In this document: one piece after another, positions 61,106 to 64,000 of the stretch | Layout of the letters: each line of letters begins with the position of its first letter | How positions within the stretch are numbered: the stretch's first letter is position 1 | Origin: Lacticaseibacillus chiayiensis | Lineage (GTDB): Bacteria > Bacillota > Bacilli > Lactobacillales > Lactobacillaceae | Direction: 5' to 3' | DNA: 64,000 nt | Assembly (NCBI RefSeq): GCF_004123795.1 | Contig: NZ_MSSM01000011.1 | Coordinates: 1-64,000, forward strand | Translations under genes and position numbers: made by a program | Notes under the pieces: generated by a model | What the model saw: only the letters and a program-made list of their open reading frames with translations | Told to the model about the DNA's origin: nothing | The model's database searches: none

Positions 61106-62149
61106 ATGAAACAAGACGCGAAAACGGTGACGATGAACATTTTGAACGGTTTGTCCGTGGGAATCATCGTGGCGCTGGTGCCTGGCGCGATTTTAAACGC
61201 GATTGTCAAACTGTTGTTGCCGAGCTTTCCGCAGTTGGTGGTCGTAACGTATATGACAACGGCTGCGATGACACTGTTGCCGGCATTGTCGGCGGTGTGC
61301 GTGGGGATGATGGCAAAATTTACGCCGATTCAAACCAGTTCGTTGGCGTTAGCGGCGATTATTGGCGCCGGGAATTACCATTTGACCAAAACCGGTTTAA
61401 CGGTTGCCGGAACCGGAGATGTCATTAACCTGGCGATCACGCTGGCGATTGGCTACTTGGTGATTCTGCTGTTGGGGAACGCGTTGAAGGCTTACACGAT
61501 TTTGTTGATTCCATCGTTGGTTTTGATCATTGCCGGTGGGGCGGGGATGCTGACGTTGGGGCCGGTGTCTGGGATTACCAAATCTATCGGTGTATTGGTG
61601 CATGATATTACCGCTTTGCAGCCGATTGTTATGGGCATTTTAATGGGTGTCATTTTTGCGGTTTTAATCGTGACCCCAATTAGCACGGTCGGGATTGCCA
61701 CAGCCATCTCGTTGAGCGGGATCGGGGCTGGTTCGGCGAACTTAGGCATTGTTGGAGCGAGTTTTGCGCTGGCAGTTTACGGTTGGAAGGCGAATCCGCT
61801 TGGAACGTCATTGGCGCACTTCCTGGGCTCGCCTAAAATGCAGATGGCCAATATTTTGTCCAAACCGAAGCTGTTCTTACCGATGGCGATCAACGCCGGC
61901 ATTCTTGGCGGTGTTGGGGCGGCATTAAACATTCAGGGCACTCCGGCAAGCGCAGGATTCGGTTTTTCCGGACTGGTGGGACCATTGGCGGCTTTAGATG
62001 CGATGAAAGCCGTGACGGTAGGCAATATTCTGGAACTGACGCTGCTGTTCTTTGTCCTGCCAATCGGATTGGCTTACATCAGTTATTTATTGTTCAATAA
62101 AACGCTTCGGTATCAGATGCCGGAAGATTACGCACTGCATTATGACTGA
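61106..62149 (+). CDS. EIIC-like membrane transporter (PTS_EIIC_2 family)
   Basis: 347 residues, about ten membrane helices, no EIIA or EIIB domains and no such genes nearby. The sequence fits the stand-alone PTS_EIIC_2 group: NGLSVGIIVALVPGAILNAIVKLLLP, MTTAAMTLLPALSAVCVGMMAKF, and GGVGAALNIQGTPASAGFGFSGLVGP. The substrate is unknown. Its place 15 bp behind an aminotransferase and a D-hydroxyacid dehydrogenase, under the same aromatic attenuator, suggests a role with keto or hydroxy acids rather than sugars; this is inference. GGAGG precedes the ATG. Confidence 0.8.
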   Translation: MKQDAKTVTMNILNGLSVGIIVALVPGAILNAIVKLLLPSFPQLVVVTYMTTAAMTLLPALSAVCVGMMAKFTPIQTSSLALAAIIGAGNYHLTKTGLTVAGTGDVINLAITLAIGYLVILLLGNALKAYTILLIPSLVLIIAGGAGMLTLGPVSGITKSIGVLVHDITALQPIVMGILMGVIFAVLIVTPISTVGIATAISLSGIGAGSANLGIVGASFALAVYGWKANPLGTSLAHFLGSPKMQMANILSKPKLFLPMAINAGILGGVGAALNIQGTPASAGFGFSGLVGPLAALDAMKAVTVGNILELTLLFFVLPIGLAYISYLLFNKTLRYQMPEDYALHYD

Positions 62150-62274
62150 TCATTTTGGTGAAATCGATTGTACAAAATAAAACGTTCGTTTCGTTTCGAT
62201 TGGTATAGGATGGGAACCGTTTGCATGGTAGAATAATGGAGACGTTTGTACCTGTTGAAAGCGAGGCGATCGGA

Positions 62275-62664
62275 ATGGTTACTTGGTGGACCCAACAAGG
62301 AGTGGGTTTACAGATGGTGGTGGGCGTGGTTGCATTGGTGATCGTTGCCGGTCTTTTATGGATGTTGCTCTCGTTGGTGTTATTACCACTGCTGGCTGTT
62401 TTACAGCGTGTTTTGTCATCGGTGGAGAACACGACAGCCATGAGCACTCAAGATTATCTACTTGGCACGTTGACGCTGGCAGTTGCCCCTGATCATACGG
62501 GCGAAGTTATGGTGACAGGTGGCGGCCGTGCTCGGCAAACCTACCCGGCCAAGTTGTGGTCAGGCACTCAGCGGCCACTTAAGCAGGGCACCAAAGTCGT
62601 GATTATCGAACTCACAGAAGGCGTCGCGTATGTTGATGCCGTCGCCGCACATAACCAACCCTAA
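62275..62664 (+). CDS. NfeD-like membrane protein (flotillin partner)
   Basis: 129 residues. An N-terminal membrane helix region (GLQMVVGVVALVIVAGLLWMLLSLVLLPLLAVL) is followed by an OB-fold-like C-terminus (about 65-129; GTLTLAVAPDHTGEVMVTGGGRARQTYPAKLW, GTKVVIIELTEGVAYVDAV). The arrangement with a flotillin gene 10 bp downstream matches B. subtilis yuaF-floT. The start is ATG 62275 with GAGGCG upstream; in-frame ATGs to 62221 lack sites. Function: organising membrane microdomains with flotillin. Confidence 0.75.
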   Translation: MVTWWTQQGVGLQMVVGVVALVIVAGLLWMLLSLVLLPLLAVLQRVLSSVENTTAMSTQDYLLGTLTLAVAPDHTGEVMVTGGGRARQTYPAKLWSGTQRPLKQGTKVVIIELTEGVAYVDAVAAHNQP

Positions 62665-62674
62665 GGAGGGGACG

Positions 62675-64000
62675 ATGGAAATTTTAGCTGATTATATGCC
62701 ATGGATCATTGCGATCGTTGTCTTACTGTTACTCTTTATTTTCTTGGCAACGCATCGCAAAACTGCATTGCCTAATGAGGTTTTGATTATTTCCGGTGCC
62801 TTGATATCTGGCAAGCATAGCTTTCGGGATATTAACGGGAATCGGGTCAAGCTGATCACGAATGGCGGGTCGTTTATCCTTCCGATTCTGCAGCGCTGGG
62901 ATGTTTTGAGCCTCAACACCCGCACAATCGAGGTCGCAACTCCGGAAGTTTACACGCAGCAAGGTGTTCCGATTATCGTCAACGGAACCGTTATTTTAAA
63001 AATCGGTTCCAGTCAGGAAGAGGTCGCAACTGCTGCCGAACAGTTTTTAGGCAAAAATGACGAGCAGATCAATGCCGAAGCGACGGAGATTCTCGAAGGG
63101 CATTTGCGGGCTATTTTGGGGACATTAACGGTTGAGGATACTTACCAAAACCGGGATGCTTTTGCCGAGAAAGTCCAGGACGTGGCGAGTTCCGATTTAG
63201 CCAAAATGGGTCTACAGATTATCTCATTCACGATCAAAGATATTGCCGACAAGAACGGCTATCTTGACTCATTGGGAAAGAAGCAGATTGCCGAAGTCAA
63301 GAAAAACGCGGCAGTTGCTGAAGCGGCCGCCAATCGTGACACGCGGATTCAGCAAGCTCAAGCCGATCAAGAGGCCAAACAACAGGAAATTGAGCGGCAG
63401 ACACAGGTGGCAGATGCCGAGCGTGAGCAGCAGGTTAAAATGGCTGACTTCAAGAAGCAACAGGAAATTGCCCAGGCGCAAGCGGATCAGGCGGCGATTG
63501 TCGAGCAAATGAAGGCCAAGCAGGTTCAAAAAGAAAAAGATATTGAACTTGCCCAAAAGAATGCGGAACTGCAGGAACAGGAATTGAATGCGACTGTCCG
63601 TAAACAGGCGGATGCGGACTTGTATAAAGCCCAGCGTGCCGCCGAAGCGCAAAAAGCAACCCAAATCGCAGCGGCTGAAGCGTCCGCTAAGCAAGTCGAG
63701 TTGGCGGCCGAAGCGAATGCTAATGCTACGAAAGCCATCGGGGAAGCCGAAGCCGGCAAGACCCGAGCAATCGGGTTGGCGCAGGCGGAAGCGATTGCGA
63801 AGCAGGCTGAGGCGGCTCGCCAATTGGATGAATCCGGACGCTTCAAAATGACCATTGAGGCAATGCCGAAGATTATCGAAGCTGCCATGAGTCCTTATGC
63901 CAACGTTGATTCAATCAAACTTTATGGCGACGGCGATCTTACCAAGCAAACCAGTGGCGGTTTGGTGAAACAGCTGGATATGCTCCAGGAAGTGGCCGGA
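62675..64000 (+). CDS. floT: flotillin-family protein (cut by window end)
   Basis: 442 residues visible, no stop before the window ends. An N-terminal hydrophobic anchor (WIIAIVVLLLLFIFLA) is followed by a PHB/SPFH domain (about 30-210; IEVATPEVYTQQGVPIIVNGTVILKIG, EDTYQNRDAFAEKVQDVASSDLAKMGLQI). A long Ala/Gln/Glu/Lys coiled coil (about 210-395) with EA repeats (AEANANATKAIGEAEAGKTRAIG) comes next, then the start of the C-terminal oligomerisation region. It scaffolds functional membrane microdomains. AAGGAGGGGACG precedes the ATG. Usual family length is about 490-510 residues, so some 50-70 are missing. Confidence 0.9.
   Translation, partial: MEILADYMPWIIAIVVLLLLFIFLATHRKTALPNEVLIISGALISGKHSFRDINGNRVKLITNGGSFILPILQRWDVLSLNTRTIEVATPEVYTQQGVPIIVNGTVILKIGSSQEEVATAAEQFLGKNDEQINAEATEILEGHLRAILGTLTVEDTYQNRDAFAEKVQDVASSDLAKMGLQIISFTIKDIADKNGYLDSLGKKQIAEVKKNAAVAEAAANRDTRIQQAQADQEAKQQEIERQTQVADAEREQQVKMADFKKQQEIAQAQADQAAIVEQMKAKQVQKEKDIELAQKNAELQEQELNATVRKQADADLYKAQRAAEAQKATQIAAAEASAKQVELAAEANANATKAIGEAEAGKTRAIGLAQAEAIAKQAEAARQLDESGRFKMTIEAMPKIIEAAMSPYANVDSIKLYGDGDLTKQTSGGLVKQLDMLQEVAG

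Overview
ORGANISM. The window looks like a chromosome segment of a Lacticaseibacillus, most likely L. rhamnosus or a close relative. This rests on my recognition of the proteins: a 1361-aa type II-A Cas9 with its 36-bp repeat, a cydABCD operon, and menaquinone-tail genes without the rest of the pathway. Most genes carry strong AGGAGG-type ribosome sites, TTG and GTG starts are frequent, and many transcripts end in classic intrinsic terminators. No database search was possible. LEFT (1-16.1 kb). A cut-off IS3-type transposase is followed by a ~110-bp palindromic repeat that recurs at 44.2 kb. Then come housekeeping and stress genes: a CNNM/CBS membrane protein, a TIGR02452-type macrodomain protein, a class I amidotransferase, a secreted SH3/A-Q-linker/double-psi-barrel protein, tRNA-Asn, BioY, QueG, a tyrosine phosphatase, UspA, a cysteine-free Tag glycosylase, adenosine deaminase and a pyrimidine nucleoside phosphorylase. 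CYD AND CRISPR (16.3-31.1 kb). cydABCD encodes cytochrome bd oxidase and its ABC maturation exporter. Directly downstream lies a complete type II-A locus: cas9, an antisense tracrRNA between cas9 and cas1, cas1, cas2, csn2 and an array of 22 repeats and 21 spacers of 30 nt. The array starts only 20 nt after csn2. A decayed IS5-type element follows. MIDDLE (31.1-46.6 kb). This stretch holds an EetA-like NusG-II protein, a heterodimeric ABC exporter, a TetR gene divergent from a frameshifted alpha/beta hydrolase, a P2-type cation ATPase behind a ~100-bp hairpin leader, a TetR/DHA2 efflux pair, an unusual disulfide-reductase homologue, acetate kinase, and a HigBA-type toxin-antitoxin pair under a perfect 9-bp-arm palindrome. 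RIGHT (46.7-64 kb). A polyprenyl diphosphate synthase and MenA (menaquinone tail addition, fitting cytochrome bd) are divergent. Next are a metallophosphoesterase, a ~490-nt stretch bounded by a promoter and terminator but without a convincing gene, asnB, a HIT protein, a CDF transporter plus YhgE/Pip protein facing a TetR regulator with two matching operators, an AIM24 protein, and an aminotransferase / D-2-hydroxyacid dehydrogenase / EIIC-like operon. The window ends in NfeD-like and flotillin genes. MOST INTERESTING. The aminotransferase operon is preceded by a 22-codon leader ORF containing Phe-Tyr-Phe-Trp-Phe-Phe. Five alternative RNA-pairing segments end in an intrinsic terminator. This reads as a ribosome-mediated attenuator sensing aromatic aminoacyl-tRNA, a type of control that is uncommon in Firmicutes.
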